A stretch of 64,000 nt of DNA from Ketobacter sp. MCCC 1A13808 (lineage in GTDB: Bacteria; Pseudomonadota; Gammaproteobacteria; Pseudomonadales; Ketobacteraceae). Positions 1 through 9,761 of the stretch are shown here, in pieces. The position numbers and the translations under genes are program-made. Under the pieces are notes generated by a model. The model was not told where the DNA came from, ran no database searches, and saw only the letters and a list, made by a program, of their open reading frames with translations. Each line of letters starts with the position of its first letter. The first letter of the stretch is position 1. The stretch lies in contig NZ_VRKW01000006.1 of the NCBI RefSeq assembly GCF_009746715.1, positions 206,230 to 270,229 of the forward strand. Reading direction: 5' to 3'.

Positions 1-585
1 GGCGATTTATTCCACGTTGCTTTAATCCAGTTTGTCACGCTCTCCTCCGGCCGCATGGGGAAACGCTCGGGCAACTTTGTCACCTTGTCCCAACTGATCG
101 ACGAAGCCGGTAATGACGCCACCCGCTTTTTTTATCTGACCCGGTCACCGGAACAGCATTTGGAATTTGATATTGACCTGGCACGCTCACAAACCGCCGA
201 CAACCCGGTGTTCTATTTGCAATATGCCCACGCCCGCGTGTGCAGCATGATACGGGAATTGGGCGAGCGCAATCTGAGCTACAATCAAGAGGCAGGTCTG
301 GCCGCATTGGCCCAGCTACCGGAGAGCAACATCGAAGATCTGGCGAAACGTCTGGCTGCCTGGCCGGAATCGGTTGCCAACGCCGCCCGCAACCGGGCAC
401 CGCACCAATTAACGTATACATTGAGGGACCTGGCGCAGGATTTTCACACCTGGTACAACAGCAACAAAGTTCTGGTGGACGATGACACTCTTCGCAACGG
501 TCGCATGGCCATGGCGATCGCAGTGAAAAACGTGATTGCCAACGGGCTCAGGTTGCTGGGTGTGAACGCTCCCGAAAAAATGTAG
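1..585 (+). CDS. argS: Arginyl-tRNA synthetase, C-terminal part
   Basis: Charges tRNA-Arg with arginine in the cytoplasm. The reading frame is open from base 1, so the gene starts before the window and only the last 194 codons are present. The visible part begins just before the KMSKS-equivalent loop, seen as GRMGKRSGNFVTL at residues 18-30 of the fragment. It continues into the helical DALR anticodon-binding domain (NPVFYLQYAHARVCSM and LTYTLRDLAQDFHTWYN) and ends in the usual VLGVNAPEKM-like tail (here LLGVNAPEKM). The next gene follows after about 60 bases on the same strand. The order argS, SPOR protein, hslV, hslU is the one known from Pseudomonas, which supports the call. Confidence 0.96.
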   Translation, partial: GDLFHVALIQFVTLSSGRMGKRSGNFVTLSQLIDEAGNDATRFFYLTRSPEQHLEFDIDLARSQTADNPVFYLQYAHARVCSMIRELGERNLSYNQEAGLAALAQLPESNIEDLAKRLAAWPESVANAARNRAPHQLTYTLRDLAQDFHTWYNSNKVLVDDDTLRNGRMAMAIAVKNVIANGLRLLGVNAPEKM

Positions 586-648
586 TTCTGCGGACAGGAA
601 ACGGTGCCGCTGATATCGGCACCGACAACTAAAAAAACGGAGACTCTT

Positions 649-1164
649 TTGGCAAAATCTGAATCCGGTATACCACCTTGGGTATGGCTGTTCACCGGTG
701 TTATCACCGGCCTGTTTCTGGCATTTCTGTATTATCTCACCGGCGTCAAACCCACCGAGCAACAGTTACAACAGGTGGAGATGAAAGCCCCCACCCTGAA
801 CGGCAAAGGCAAAAGCAGCCCGAAATTTGATTTTTATACCTTACTGCCCGACCGCGAAGTGGTCGCACCAGAGGCCGCGGCAGAACCCAAGGCCGGCAAG
901 AACAGCAACACCAAAGCCATCAAAGGTGAGACTTTCATCATCCAGACCGGGTCCTTCCGCTCCGCTGCAGAAGCGGATCACCGCAGGGCCGAAATGATAC
1001 TAATGGGGCTCGATGTGCAAATCCAGAAAGTGGAACTGAACCCGGGTGAAAGCTGGCACCGCGTGCAAATAGGCCCCTTCGACAACCCCTCTGCTCTTGA
1101 AAGCGCTAAAACCACTCTGGCCAACAACCATATCGAACACATTGTTTTACGCTTGAAAAAGTAG
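649..1164 (+). CDS. SPOR-domain protein, FtsN-like
   Basis: Predicted inner-membrane protein of 171 residues that binds denuded septal peptidoglycan. One N-terminal membrane helix ([20 protein letters not shown], about residues 9-28) is followed by a Lys/Pro/Ala-rich periplasmic linker and a C-terminal SPOR domain (from [20 protein letters not shown] to the end, about residues 95-171). I chose the TTG start at 649 because GGAG lies at 639-642 with six-base spacing; a GTG at 604 in frame has no comparable ribosome binding site. The position between argS and hslV is where gammaproteobacteria carry ftsN or an ftsN-like gene. It is shorter than E. coli FtsN, so I name the domain rather than the gene. 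Confidence 0.85.
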   Translation: MAKSESGIPPWVWLFTGVITGLFLAFLYYLTGVKPTEQQLQQVEMKAPTLNGKGKSSPKFDFYTLLPDREVVAPEAAAEPKAGKNSNTKAIKGETFIIQTGSFRSAAEADHRRAEMILMGLDVQIQKVELNPGESWHRVQIGPFDNPSALESAKTTLANNHIEHIVLRLKK

Positions 1165-1241
1165 AACCCGCCCCCAATAACAGTAACCATCGAATGCCGC
1201 CAGGCGGTACGACGTATACAATCTTGGCAAAAGGATCTCCT

Positions 1242-1784
1242 GTGGAACAATATCGAGGCACCACCATTCTTTCGGCCCGCCGCAACGGCAAAGTCGTAAT
1301 CGGCGGCGATGGTCAGGTCAGCATGGGCAATACCGTGATGAAGGGCAACGCGCGCAAGGTTCGGCGCCTGTACAATAACAACGTGTTGGCGGGATTTGCC
1401 GGCGGTACTGCTGACGCGTTCACGCTATTTGAACGTTTTGAAGCCAAGCTGGAAAAGCATCAGGGCAACCTCACCCGCGCCGCGGTGGAGTTGGCCAAAG
1501 ACTGGCGCACCGAACGCGCGTTGCGCCGCCTGGAAGCGCTACTAGCCGTTGCTGATAAGGACGCCTCCCTGATTATCACCGGCAACGGCGATGTGATTCA
1601 GCCGGAAAACGACCTGATCGCCATTGGTTCCGGCGGACCGTTTGCCCAGTCCGCCGCCCGCGCCCTGCTGGAGAACACCGAACTCTCTGCCCGCGAAATA
1701 GTCGAAAAAGGGCTCAACATCGCCGCAGATATCTGCATATATACCAATCACAACCAAACTATTGAAGAACTGGATTGCGCCTAA
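1242..1784 (+). CDS. hslV: ATP-dependent protease subunit HslV
   Basis: Proteolytic subunit of the HslUV (ClpQY) protease, an N-terminal-threonine peptidase that forms a double hexamer in the cytoplasm. The GTG start at 1242 has AAGGA at 1231-1235. It gives a 180-residue protein whose short propeptide (residues 1-6, ending in Gly) precedes the TT pair; the first Thr is the expected nucleophile. Family signatures [37 protein letters not shown] and [19 protein letters not shown] are all present. The in-frame GTG/ATG-like extension to 1194 would add unusual residues before the propeptide and was not used. Its stop codon overlaps the hslU start (TAATG), so the two subunits are translationally coupled. 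Confidence 0.97.
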   Translation: MEQYRGTTILSARRNGKVVIGGDGQVSMGNTVMKGNARKVRRLYNNNVLAGFAGGTADAFTLFERFEAKLEKHQGNLTRAAVELAKDWRTERALRRLEALLAVADKDASLIITGNGDVIQPENDLIAIGSGGPFAQSAARALLENTELSAREIVEKGLNIAADICIYTNHNQTIEELDCA

Positions 1785-3127
1785 TGTCCAATATGACCCC
1801 CCGTGAAATTGTCGATGAATTGAACAAACACATTATTGGCCAGCAGGACGCCAAGCGCGCGGTTGCCGTTGCTCTTCGTAATCGCTGGCGCCGCATGCAG
1901 CTTGACAGCGAACTACGTGCGGAGATATCACCCAAAAACATTCTGATGATCGGCCCCACCGGGGTCGGTAAGACCGAAATCGCACGACGCTTAGCGAAGC
2001 TTGCAAGAGCCCCATTCATTAAGGTTGAAGCAACCAAGTTTACCGAAGTCGGCTATGTTGGCAGGGATGTCGAATCCATAATCCGTGATTTGGCCGACAG
2101 CGCCATCAAAATGATGCGCGAAGAACAAATGAACCGCATGCGTAGCCAGGCAGAAGATGCCGCCGAAGACCGTATCCTGGATGCATTGATCCCCCCCGCC
2201 CGGGATCAATGGGGCAACAACGACGAAAAGCCGGATGAATCGTCCACCCGCCAGATGTTTCGTAAAAAACTGCGCCAGGGTGAACTGGACGAAAAAGAGA
2301 TTGAGATAGAAGTATCGGCTGCCTCCGTCGGTGTTGAAATCATGGCACCGCCGGGCATGGAAGAAATGACCAGCCAACTGCAAAATATGTTTTCCAATCT
2401 CAGTACCGGCAAAAAGAAAAAGAATCGCATGAAAGTGGCCGACGCCTATAAAATCGTGCGCGACGAAGAAGCCGCCAAGCTGGTCAACGAAGACGAGCTC
2501 AAAGCTAAAGCGGTGGAAGCCGTTGAACAAAACGGCATCGTGTTCCTGGATGAAATCGACAAGGTGGCGAAACGCTCTGAAACCTCCGGCACCGATGTGT
2601 CACGGGAAGGGGTTCAGCGCGACCTGCTGCCGCTTATCGAAGGTTGTACCGTCACCACTAAATACGGCCAGGTGAAAACCGACCATATTCTGTTTATCGC
2701 CTCCGGCGCATTTCATCTTGCCAAGCCCTCGGACTTAGTACCGGAATTGCAAGGCCGTTTACCGATCCGCGTTGAACTGCAGGCGCTGACTGCCGATGAT
2801 TTCGAGCGCATCCTGATCGAGCCGGACGCCTCACTCACCGAACAATACAAAGCGCTGATCGAAACCGAAGGTTTGAATATCAATTTTGAAAAAGACGCGA
2901 TCCGGCGTTTGGCGGAAGTGGCCTTTCAGGTCAATGAAACCACCGAAAATATCGGTGCGCGGCGCTTGCACACCGTGATGGAACGCTTGCTGGAGGAAAT
3001 CTCTTTCACGGCATCGGACATGGCCCTGAGTAGCGGTAAGAATCCGTTTATCATCGACGCTGCGTACGTCAATGAACGCCTGGGCAACCTGGCCGGCGAC
3101 GAAGATTTAAGCCGCTACATTCTCTAA
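1784..3127 (+). CDS. hslU: ATPase subunit HslU of the HslUV protease
   Basis: AAA+ unfoldase that recognises substrates and threads them into HslV. The protein has 447 residues from the ATG at 1784, close to the usual 440-450. Walker A is GPTGVGKT at residues 57-64, the pore loop GYVG at 90-93, and Walker B VFLDEID at about 252-258. The intermediate (I) domain lies between. The C-terminal tail ends in EDLSRYIL, the segment that inserts into HslV. The start overlaps the hslV stop by one base. A TTG three codons earlier (1775) is in frame but is not needed. Confidence 0.97.
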   Translation: MSNMTPREIVDELNKHIIGQQDAKRAVAVALRNRWRRMQLDSELRAEISPKNILMIGPTGVGKTEIARRLAKLARAPFIKVEATKFTEVGYVGRDVESIIRDLADSAIKMMREEQMNRMRSQAEDAAEDRILDALIPPARDQWGNNDEKPDESSTRQMFRKKLRQGELDEKEIEIEVSAASVGVEIMAPPGMEEMTSQLQNMFSNLSTGKKKKNRMKVADAYKIVRDEEAAKLVNEDELKAKAVEAVEQNGIVFLDEIDKVAKRSETSGTDVSREGVQRDLLPLIEGCTVTTKYGQVKTDHILFIASGAFHLAKPSDLVPELQGRLPIRVELQALTADDFERILIEPDASLTEQYKALIETEGLNINFEKDAIRRLAEVAFQVNETTENIGARRLHTVMERLLEEISFTASDMALSSGKNPFIIDAAYVNERLGNLAGDEDLSRYIL

Positions 3128-3146
3128 TCACAGACTCAGGATCATC

Positions 3147-3521
3147 ATGACCCCCACGCCCTCTGAAATAAAGCTACATACGGAATCCAAGGAAATGGAG
3201 CTGGTGTACGACGGCGAAAGTCATCGCCTTAGCTACGAAATGCTGCGGGTGCTGTCGCCCTCTGCAGAAGTCCAGGGCCATGGCCAACCCATTTTGCAAC
3301 ATGGCAAAAAAATGGTGACTATCCGCAATATCGAGCCTATCGGTAATTACGCAATCAAAATCACGTTCGATGATGGTCATGATTCCGGGTTGTACTCGTG
3401 GAGTTATCTGCACAAACTGTGCGTTGAGAAAGCACAGCTTTGGGCAGATTACCTGAACCAGTTGGAAAAAGCCGGAAAGTCCAGGGGATCTGCGGTTATC
3501 GGTAGCTGGAAGCCCGATTGA
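3147..3521 (+). CDS. DUF971 family protein
   Basis: Small cytoplasmic protein of 124 residues with a DUF971 fold, related to the N-terminal domain of gamma-butyrobetaine hydroxylases and to parts of iron-sulfur assembly proteins. Visible signatures are LVYDGESHRLSYEMLRVLSPSAEVQG near the N terminus (in two parts) and IEPIGNYAIKITFDDGHDSG followed by YSWSYLHKL. It lies 19 bases after hslU on the same strand with a weak AGGAT ribosome binding site. The same gene follows hslU in Pseudomonas. Its biochemical role is not established. Confidence 0.88.
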   Translation: MTPTPSEIKLHTESKEMELVYDGESHRLSYEMLRVLSPSAEVQGHGQPILQHGKKMVTIRNIEPIGNYAIKITFDDGHDSGLYSWSYLHKLCVEKAQLWADYLNQLEKAGKSRGSAVIGSWKPD

Positions 3522-3832
3522 ATCCAGGACCGACCACAACCGAAATCAACACCGCCACCCTCAAGCGGTGCCGTTCAGAATTGAGTTTCTAACCTAAGTC
3601 ACTGTCAGACATGTAATGTGTCCGGCATTGTCAATAACCTTGCTTTGCCCTCCAGCCGACCGTACAATCGAAGCCGCTACGATTTCGACTTAACAGTCAC
3701 GCTCAATCCCAGTAGCATCATCAAGCTAACCTGGGTCTTATCGGGTGAATTTTCGTCAGCAGGCTACAATGGCGATAAGTACTTTAGATTTTTCTTAAAA
3801 CCCTTTCTCAATCCGATTAGTTGTATCGAATC
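3522..3832. other. Gap between DUF971 gene and acyltransferase gene
   Basis: This 311-base stretch holds no convincing gene. A six-base-pair hairpin (CACCGC/GCGGTG, 3550-3570, nine-base loop) follows the DUF971 gene but has no T-run, so it is only a possible terminator. The region just before 3833 is AT-rich and probably contains the promoter of the acyltransferase gene, but no clear -35/-10 pair was found. Confidence 0.4.
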
Positions 3833-5152
3833 ATGCTGCCCAAAACCGTTCTCCTGCCCTGGCAGGCGCTGAAATCCAATACCCGCTCGGCCTTTATCCG
3901 ACCGGCCAACAATGTGGACTACATTGACGGATTGCGCGGTTTATCCTGCCTTGCCATCCTGCTTTACCACAGCTTTTTTCTGAGTTCGATTTACCTGCCC
4001 TTCGAGGAATTCGACCAATTCGTCAAAAGCACTCCGGGTTATCTCACCTGGATCTGGGGGCTGGATAAATCGGTCGATGTGTTTTTTACCATCAGCGGTT
4101 TTCTGATCGGGCGATTGTTGTTTCTGGAATATCGCAAGCACTCGACTCTGGACCTGAAGACATTCTATTGGCGTCGCTATCTGCGGCTAACACCGGCTTA
4201 CCTATTTGCAATAGGGGTATTTTATCTTCTGGCACCCGCGTCCATGTCGGCCAACCTCTGGGCCAACTTACTGTATGTGAATAATTTTTTGCCATTGGAA
4301 ACCATGTCCATGAGCTGGACCTGGACACTGGCCGTGGAAGAACAGTTTTATCTACTTTTCCCTTTGCTGTTGCTGTGGCTGATCCTGCCTTCCGGACGCC
4401 CCTTATTCTGGCTGTTGGTCCTGTTTTTGAGTTCCTCGCTGATCATCGCGGTGGTGAGTTTCCTGGATCAGAGGATCTGGCATTGGACCTACGCCGAAGC
4501 CTTTAGCAGCAAAGAAAACATCGTTCATTATTTCGATCGTATCTACGTCAACATCTACACCCGATTCGGGCCGCTGGTCGCGGGTGCCATCGTCGCCTAT
4601 CTACACGTTCACCACAGCCCTGCCGTTGATCGTTTTTTACAAAACAGGGGACGCAAGACCACACTAACCCTAATCGCCCTACTCATTATCGTGGTCGGCA
4701 TCTTTATGAACGGGAACAAACACTGGCTGGGGGATTCTGTCTGGTTAAGCCGGATTCAGCAACTTACAGACCGCAACCTGTTCGCTATCGCATTGTGCTG
4801 GATAATCGTGATCTGCGGCGATGCCGGGTTGGCTGGCCGGACTTTCCGCGCCTTGCTGGGTGCGCGCCTCTGGTATCCGTTTGCCCAATTTTCCTACACC
4901 CTGTATTTGTTCCATTACATGCTGGCGATCCCCCTGGTCGGTTCGGTAATCAAAACCGTTCAGGCCAATCTACGTACGGAAGGCATGGTCGACCACCATT
5001 GGATGCTACTGACCTTCGCAGTGCTCCTCCTGTGTACTTTGCCCATTTGCTATATCACCTATGTACTGATTGAAAAGCCGTTTATGAATCTGCGGGGCAA
5101 AGGCAAGCAGCAAAACAAACCGGCCCGCTCCGTTGCGGCACCTTCAGAATAG
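3833..5152 (+). CDS. Acyltransferase-3 family integral membrane protein
   Basis: Polytopic inner-membrane acyltransferase of the OafA/YrhL type, which moves acyl (often acetyl) groups onto cell-surface sugars or lipids. The 439-residue protein starts with the family signature DYIDGLRGLSCLAILLYHSFF (given here in outline: Arg in GLRG and His in LYHS are the conserved residues). FFTISGFLIGRLL, the WTLAVEEQFYLLFPL segment and the late FSYTLYLFHYML helix are also typical. About ten hydrophobic segments are visible. ATG 3833 was preferred over TTG 3821; neither has a strong ribosome binding site. The acceptor cannot be told from sequence. It stands alone, converging on the ABC1 kinase gene. Confidence 0.88.
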   Translation: MLPKTVLLPWQALKSNTRSAFIRPANNVDYIDGLRGLSCLAILLYHSFFLSSIYLPFEEFDQFVKSTPGYLTWIWGLDKSVDVFFTISGFLIGRLLFLEYRKHSTLDLKTFYWRRYLRLTPAYLFAIGVFYLLAPASMSANLWANLLYVNNFLPLETMSMSWTWTLAVEEQFYLLFPLLLLWLILPSGRPLFWLLVLFLSSSLIIAVVSFLDQRIWHWTYAEAFSSKENIVHYFDRIYVNIYTRFGPLVAGAIVAYLHVHHSPAVDRFLQNRGRKTTLTLIALLIIVVGIFMNGNKHWLGDSVWLSRIQQLTDRNLFAIALCWIIVICGDAGLAGRTFRALLGARLWYPFAQFSYTLYLFHYMLAIPLVGSVIKTVQANLRTEGMVDHHWMLLTFAVLLLCTLPICYITYVLIEKPFMNLRGKGKQQNKPARSVAAPSE

Positions 5153-5193
5153 ACCTTGTGTGCGTTTGTATCCTCGGCAACGCCGCGCCGGGG

Positions 5194-6438
5194 CTAGTCT
5201 ACGGAAACGCGATAGGTCTTAAGCAAGCCGCCAAAAGTGAGCACCACCCGGGCCAGAGAAACAAAAGAGTTGGGTATAGTAACGCGCAGATCGCGCATTT
5301 TATCCATCACCAGCGCCAATACATCAGTGGCTTCGTGGTTACGCAGGTTTTCTTTCAGCACCAGCTCTGCGACTTCTTCAAACACCTGCTGATCCCGGGC
5401 AACAAAACCGGCTTTACGGAATAACTCGCTTAACGGCTCATCCACCTGGAGCTTGCCGAACAACACCTGCAGCAGCACTGCGTAATTCTGTGTTTCTTCC
5501 GGGGTAAGTTCGCCAATGGCCCCGTAATCCAGTACCGCCACCCGATCATCCTCCATAACCAGAAAATTACCCGGATGCGGATCCGCATGGTAAATACCGA
5601 ACACGGTGATCTGCTGGACATAGCAACGCAACATCTCCCGCAATAACCCTTCCGCTTTCGCCGGATTCTTATTCAGATAATCCGTCAGACGTGTGCCATC
5701 GATCCATTCCGTCACCAACACACGGCTCGTACTGAGCTGCTTGTGCATCGCAGGAACATGAATCAACGGAGGGTGCGGTAAGGCAGCAAACTTTTGCAGA
5801 TTGGCTTCCTCTGTCAGGAAATCCAGCTCGCGCAGAGTCATGGAAACAATCTGATCTATAACCTGTTTCAAATCAAACTGGCTGACCAGAACTGAACCAA
5901 AAGTGCCCAAGGCTTTGAACACCATTGAATCCTGTTTAAACAATTTTCGTGCTTGCGGTAACTGCACTTTCACTGCAACGGCCTCGCCGGACTTAAGCAC
6001 AGCCTTGTGCACCTGGGCGACCGATGCCGCCGCGACCGGTTTATCGCTGAACTCTGCAAACTGATCCCGCCAGCGAGGCCCCCATTCGCGTGTCAACACC
6101 TGATCAATTTGGTCAAACCCAACGGGCTTCGCGTCGTCTTGCAGCTTCTCGAGTTCGGCAACGTATTGCATTGGCAGAATATCGGAGCGAGAGCTAAGAA
6201 ACTGGCCGAATTTAACCCAGATTGCGCCATTATCATGGAACAACTTCGTCAATTTCTGCGCGCCTTTAAAATGGGTTTGAGCCAGGAGTTTACGCTGTTC
6301 AAGAGGAGGCAGGTCAGTCGCCTGATTGCGGTAACTGCGGTAGGATTGCTCAATTTCGAACCCCACCCGGGTGGCCGTCAAATACCGTTCACTGCCGGTG
6401 ACCACGGAATTAAACCTGCTGTATAGATCATTTAGCAT
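5194..6438 (-). CDS. ABC1/UbiB-family atypical kinase
   Basis: Member of the ABC1 (ADCK/UbiB) atypical kinase family, about 414 residues. Motifs seen are the KxGQ motif in IWVKFGQFLSSRSDILP, the Ala-rich nucleotide loop VAAASVAQVHKA, the catalytic-loop stretch YHADPHPGNFLV and the metal-binding VLDYGAIG. It lacks the C-terminal membrane helices seen in UbiB, whose gene is also in this window (8042), so this is a second, soluble-looking paralogue. The ATG at 6438 was used; a GTG two codons earlier (6444) is equally possible. It is transcribed away from ubiE, across a shared upstream region of about 180 bases. The substrate is unknown; a link to quinone lipids is only inferred from family and neighbours. 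Confidence 0.87.
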   Translation of the reverse strand: MLNDLYSRFNSVVTGSERYLTATRVGFEIEQSYRSYRNQATDLPPLEQRKLLAQTHFKGAQKLTKLFHDNGAIWVKFGQFLSSRSDILPMQYVAELEKLQDDAKPVGFDQIDQVLTREWGPRWRDQFAEFSDKPVAAASVAQVHKAVLKSGEAVAVKVQLPQARKLFKQDSMVFKALGTFGSVLVSQFDLKQVIDQIVSMTLRELDFLTEEANLQKFAALPHPPLIHVPAMHKQLSTSRVLVTEWIDGTRLTDYLNKNPAKAEGLLREMLRCYVQQITVFGIYHADPHPGNFLVMEDDRVAVLDYGAIGELTPEETQNYAVLLQVLFGKLQVDEPLSELFRKAGFVARDQQVFEEVAELVLKENLRNHEATDVLALVMDKMRDLRVTIPNSFVSLARVVLTFGGLLKTYRVSVD

Positions 6439-6621
6439 AAGCACTGTGATTCTTTATTCTTATGGTTTGCACGGAATATAACGAATCTACGGCAATTATC
6501 TAGGGATTAATAGTGTCTGTTTGTATAGCCTTAGACGGTTAGCTTGGGCGCTGATGGTGCTGCCAGCCTTGCTTCTGATTCGCGAATCCGCGAAGATAGC
6601 TTCCGCAGCTGGAGGCCCCTG

Positions 6622-7371
6622 ATGTCTAACGAAAAAACCACTCATTTCGGCTATAAAACCGTTCCCACCCAAGAGAAGCAAAAATTCGTGGGTGAGGTCT
6701 TTCACTCCGTCGCAGGCAAGTACGATCTAATGAACGATCTGATGTCGATGGGCGTGCACCGGTTATGGAAGCGCTACACCATAGAAATGAGCGGAGCACG
6801 ACCAGGGCAGACGATACTGGATCTGGCCGGCGGCACCGGCGACCTGACCATGAAGTTTTCGCGCATCGTGGGCGATTCCGGCAGAGTGGTGTTATCCGAC
6901 ATCAACTCGTCCATGCTACAGGTCGGACGCGACAAGCTGCTTGACCACGGTTACGCCGGCAATATCGAATATGTGCAGGCCAACGCCGAAAGCCTGCCCT
7001 TCGCGGACAACAGCTTCGACTGCATAACCATCGCCTTCGGTCTGCGTAACGTCACCGACAAACAAACCGCCCTGGAATCCATGACCCGGGTACTCAAACC
7101 AGGCGGCCGCTTACTGGTGCTGGAATTTTCCAAACCCACCAACCCCACCTTTGAACGCATCTATGATCGCTACTCGTTTAGCGTACTGCCCTTTATGGGG
7201 CGACTGGTGACTAACGACGCCGAAAGCTATCGTTACCTGGCGGAATCGATCCGCATGCATCCGGACCAGAAGACGTTGAAACACATGATGCGCAAAGCCG
7301 GGCTCGACCGGGTCGATTACCACAACCTGACCGGCGGCGTCGTGGCTTTACACCGGGGCTTCAAATACTAA
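6622..7371 (+). CDS. ubiE: Ubiquinone/menaquinone C-methyltransferase UbiE
   Basis: SAM-dependent C-methyltransferase of ubiquinone (and menaquinone) synthesis. The ATG at 6622 follows GGAGG at 6611-6615 and gives 249 residues, matching the usual 250; an upstream in-frame extension to 6544 is not needed. Motif I is [11 protein letters not shown], followed by the UbiE signature [18 protein letters not shown] (residues about 33-50) and [22 protein letters not shown]. The C-terminal [15 protein letters not shown] is also characteristic. The stop overlaps the ubiJ start (TAATG), which indicates a ubiE-ubiJ-ubiB operon. Confidence 0.97.
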   Translation: MSNEKTTHFGYKTVPTQEKQKFVGEVFHSVAGKYDLMNDLMSMGVHRLWKRYTIEMSGARPGQTILDLAGGTGDLTMKFSRIVGDSGRVVLSDINSSMLQVGRDKLLDHGYAGNIEYVQANAESLPFADNSFDCITIAFGLRNVTDKQTALESMTRVLKPGGRLLVLEFSKPTNPTFERIYDRYSFSVLPFMGRLVTNDAESYRYLAESIRMHPDQKTLKHMMRKAGLDRVDYHNLTGGVVALHRGFKY

Positions 7372-8045
7372 TGGACCCCCATCGCCAGTCACTGATACCG
7401 GTATTTCTGACACAACAGTTAGAGCGCACGGCCAATCGCACTTTAATGTATGCCCCCGTTACCCGGATGCAGTTGGTAAAATTAAAAGGGAGAACACTGG
7501 CCCTGGAGCTGGAAAAGCCGCACTTCCCTCTTTATTTGGAGGTGGGAAAGCGCCAACTGCGCTTTCAAAGCCGATGGGATGCCCCTGCAGATGTTACGAT
7601 CCGGGGCCCGGCCTTATCGTTATTGCGGCAAATGAGCCACCAGGACAATACCCCTGCGGACCTGATGAAACTGGGCATAGAGATCGACGGTGACCAGCAA
7701 CTAGCGCAACAATTTCTGGTGATCCTGCGGGATCTGGATATGGACTTCGAAAGCCTGCTGGGCGATGTAGTCGGCGATGTCGCTGCCCACCAGATCAGCA
7801 CCGTGGCGCGGGTCGGGTTAAGCTGGTTTCGCAGTACCGCCAAAACCGTACTGCAGCAATCCAGACACTTACTGGTCGAAGAACAGGAGTGGCTGATTTC
7901 ACCGCAGCTATTTCGCCGCTTTCGCAGCGATGTGGAAGAGCTTAGAGAGGGCAGTGACCGACTCCAGGCACGCCTAACACGCTTTCAAAGCCGCCTGCAA
8001 AGCAGAAACGAGAACCCGCTAAACCAGGACAAAGCCGACTCTTGA
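7371..8045 (+). CDS. ubiJ: Ubiquinone biosynthesis accessory factor UbiJ
   Basis: SCP2-type lipid-binding accessory factor that helps organise the soluble Ubi enzyme complex. The 224-residue protein has the SCP2 core in its first half (LVKLKGRTLALELEKPHFPL, then VTIRGPALSLLRQM and GIEIDGDQQLAQQFLVILRD). The C-terminal part is helical and charged, ending in a coiled-coil-like LREGSDRLQARLTRFQSRLQ stretch. The identification rests on this pattern and on its position between ubiE and ubiB, as in E. coli and Pseudomonas. It overlaps both neighbours by one to four bases. Confidence 0.93.
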   Translation: MDPHRQSLIPVFLTQQLERTANRTLMYAPVTRMQLVKLKGRTLALELEKPHFPLYLEVGKRQLRFQSRWDAPADVTIRGPALSLLRQMSHQDNTPADLMKLGIEIDGDQQLAQQFLVILRDLDMDFESLLGDVVGDVAAHQISTVARVGLSWFRSTAKTVLQQSRHLLVEEQEWLISPQLFRRFRSDVEELREGSDRLQARLTRFQSRLQSRNENPLNQDKADS

Positions 8046-9697
8046 GACGATTATTCCGATTACTCACCATATATGCCGTGTTCGCCCGCTATCGACTGGA
8101 TGAATTGCTGCCCGACCACGCTGCCAGCGGAATCGTAAAATTCTTCATTCGCTTGCACCCTGCAGCCTGGACGGCGTCCACCCAAGTTCACCCCTGGGGC
8201 AGGCTAAGGCTGGCGCTGGAACAACTGGGGCCGGTGTTCATTAAATTCGGCCAGCTGCTGTCCACCCGTCACGACTTACTCCCGGAAGAAGCCATAGGCG
8301 ACCTGGCCAATCTGCAGGACAACGTGCCCCCGTTCGGCGAACAAGCGGCTTTTGACATCATTGAAGCTGAGCTGAAAGGCACGACAGAAGCGCTTTTCGG
8401 GCATCTGGAACGCACACCGCTGGCCTCAGCCTCGGTAGCCCAAGTCCACGCAGGCAGCCTTAAGGACGGCCGGGAAATTGTCGTTAAAGTAATCCGCCCC
8501 GGTATCGAAACGCTGGTGCAGCGAGATCTGGCACTGTTACTGACCGGCGCACGCTGGCTGCAAAAAATAGTCCCGGAAACGAAACGTTTTCACCCGGTTC
8601 AGGTGGTCACGGACTACCGACATATTTTATTAGGGGAATTGGACCTGGGGCAGGAAGCCGCCAACGGCGCCCAGTTCCGTCGCAACTTCGCAGACTCACC
8701 GGTCCTGTACGTGCCGGAAGTGCACTGGAATTTGAGTACCAACAAGGTGCTTACCATGGAGCGGGTTTACGGTGTACCCGTATCCGACACCCAGTCCATG
8801 CTGGCTGCCGGAGTCAGCCTGGAGCATCTGTCTGAGCTTGGCGTAGAGATCTTTTTTACCCAGGTATTCCGGGATAATTTCTTTCATGCGGACATGCATC
8901 CCGGCAATGTTATGGTGTCCCTGAAAGATCCGCAGAACCCACAATATCTGTCCCTGGATTGCGCCATTGTCGGCTCCCTCAGCAAACAGGAGCGCTTCCT
9001 GCTGGCCCGCCAGCTCATGGCACTGCTGGATAAGGACTACGAACAGATTGCCATTTTAATGGTGGAAGCTGGCTGGGTGCCGCAGTCTACCCGCATCCAT
9101 GAATTCCAGAATGCGCTGCGAACCGTGCTGGAACCGGTATTGGAAAGGCCACTCAATGAAATCGAATTCGGCCCCATTCTGATTCGCCTGTTCCAGACCG
9201 CCAGACGCTTTGAAATGCAGGCCTTACCCCAGTTCATGCTGTTGGAGAAAACCCTGATTCATGTAGAAGGATTGGGGCGGCAGCTATACCCGGAGCTGGA
9301 TATCTGGGAAATCGGCCGCCCTTTGCTGGAACAATGGCTCAGGGATCAAATCGGCCCCGGCGCCATAATGCAGACCATCAAGCGGAACGGCCCGGCCCTG
9401 ATCGAACAAATTCCGCATATTCCGAAATTAGCCTGGGATGCGCTGCAAGAGATGCGTAAACTCAGTGAGAACCAGCAAAAGTTGCTGCAGCAAGTTGAAC
9501 AAGGCCACCTGAAACAGCTGCGCCGTGATCGCATCATCACATTGCTCGGCCTGATTGGCTTAGGCGCAGGACTGAGTTGGGGCTTTAATCCGCATTGGTC
9601 TCTGAGCTGGAGTGAGATCCCGCTGGGGGCCTGGGTGATATCAGCCCTGGGGGCGTCCCTGATTCTGACCCGCTTGCGGTCCAACCCTGATGATTGA
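8042..9697 (+). CDS. ubiB: Ubiquinone biosynthesis regulatory kinase-like UbiB
   Basis: ABC1-family ATPase/kinase-like membrane protein needed for ubiquinone synthesis. The protein has 551 residues. The KxGQ motif is in VFIKFGQLLSTRHDLLP, the Ala-rich loop in PLASASVAQVHAG, and the catalytic loop in FFHADMHPGNVMV. Two hydrophobic helices close the C terminus (ITLLGLIGLGAGLSW and LGAWVISALGASLIL). The start is a TTG at 8042 that overlaps the ubiJ stop (TTGA), and no better start is visible. It is the last gene of the ubi operon. Confidence 0.95.
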   Translation: MRRLFRLLTIYAVFARYRLDELLPDHAASGIVKFFIRLHPAAWTASTQVHPWGRLRLALEQLGPVFIKFGQLLSTRHDLLPEEAIGDLANLQDNVPPFGEQAAFDIIEAELKGTTEALFGHLERTPLASASVAQVHAGSLKDGREIVVKVIRPGIETLVQRDLALLLTGARWLQKIVPETKRFHPVQVVTDYRHILLGELDLGQEAANGAQFRRNFADSPVLYVPEVHWNLSTNKVLTMERVYGVPVSDTQSMLAAGVSLEHLSELGVEIFFTQVFRDNFFHADMHPGNVMVSLKDPQNPQYLSLDCAIVGSLSKQERFLLARQLMALLDKDYEQIAILMVEAGWVPQSTRIHEFQNALRTVLEPVLERPLNEIEFGPILIRLFQTARRFEMQALPQFMLLEKTLIHVEGLGRQLYPELDIWEIGRPLLEQWLRDQIGPGAIMQTIKRNGPALIEQIPHIPKLAWDALQEMRKLSENQQKLLQQVEQGHLKQLRRDRIITLLGLIGLGAGLSWGFNPHWSLSWSEIPLGAWVISALGASLILTRLRSNPDD

Positions 9698-9761
9698 TAA
9701 CGTATTGGCCAAAGAGTGACGTTGGTCCAACCAATCCATTGACTTCCCTTGTAATATATCT

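Noticed and set aside
3550..3570. Hairpin after the DUF971 gene as a terminator
   Set aside because: No T-run follows and the loop is long; kept only as a note.
3618..3872. 84-codon plus-strand frame
   Set aside because: No recognisable family, no ribosome binding site, and it overlaps the start of the acyltransferase gene.
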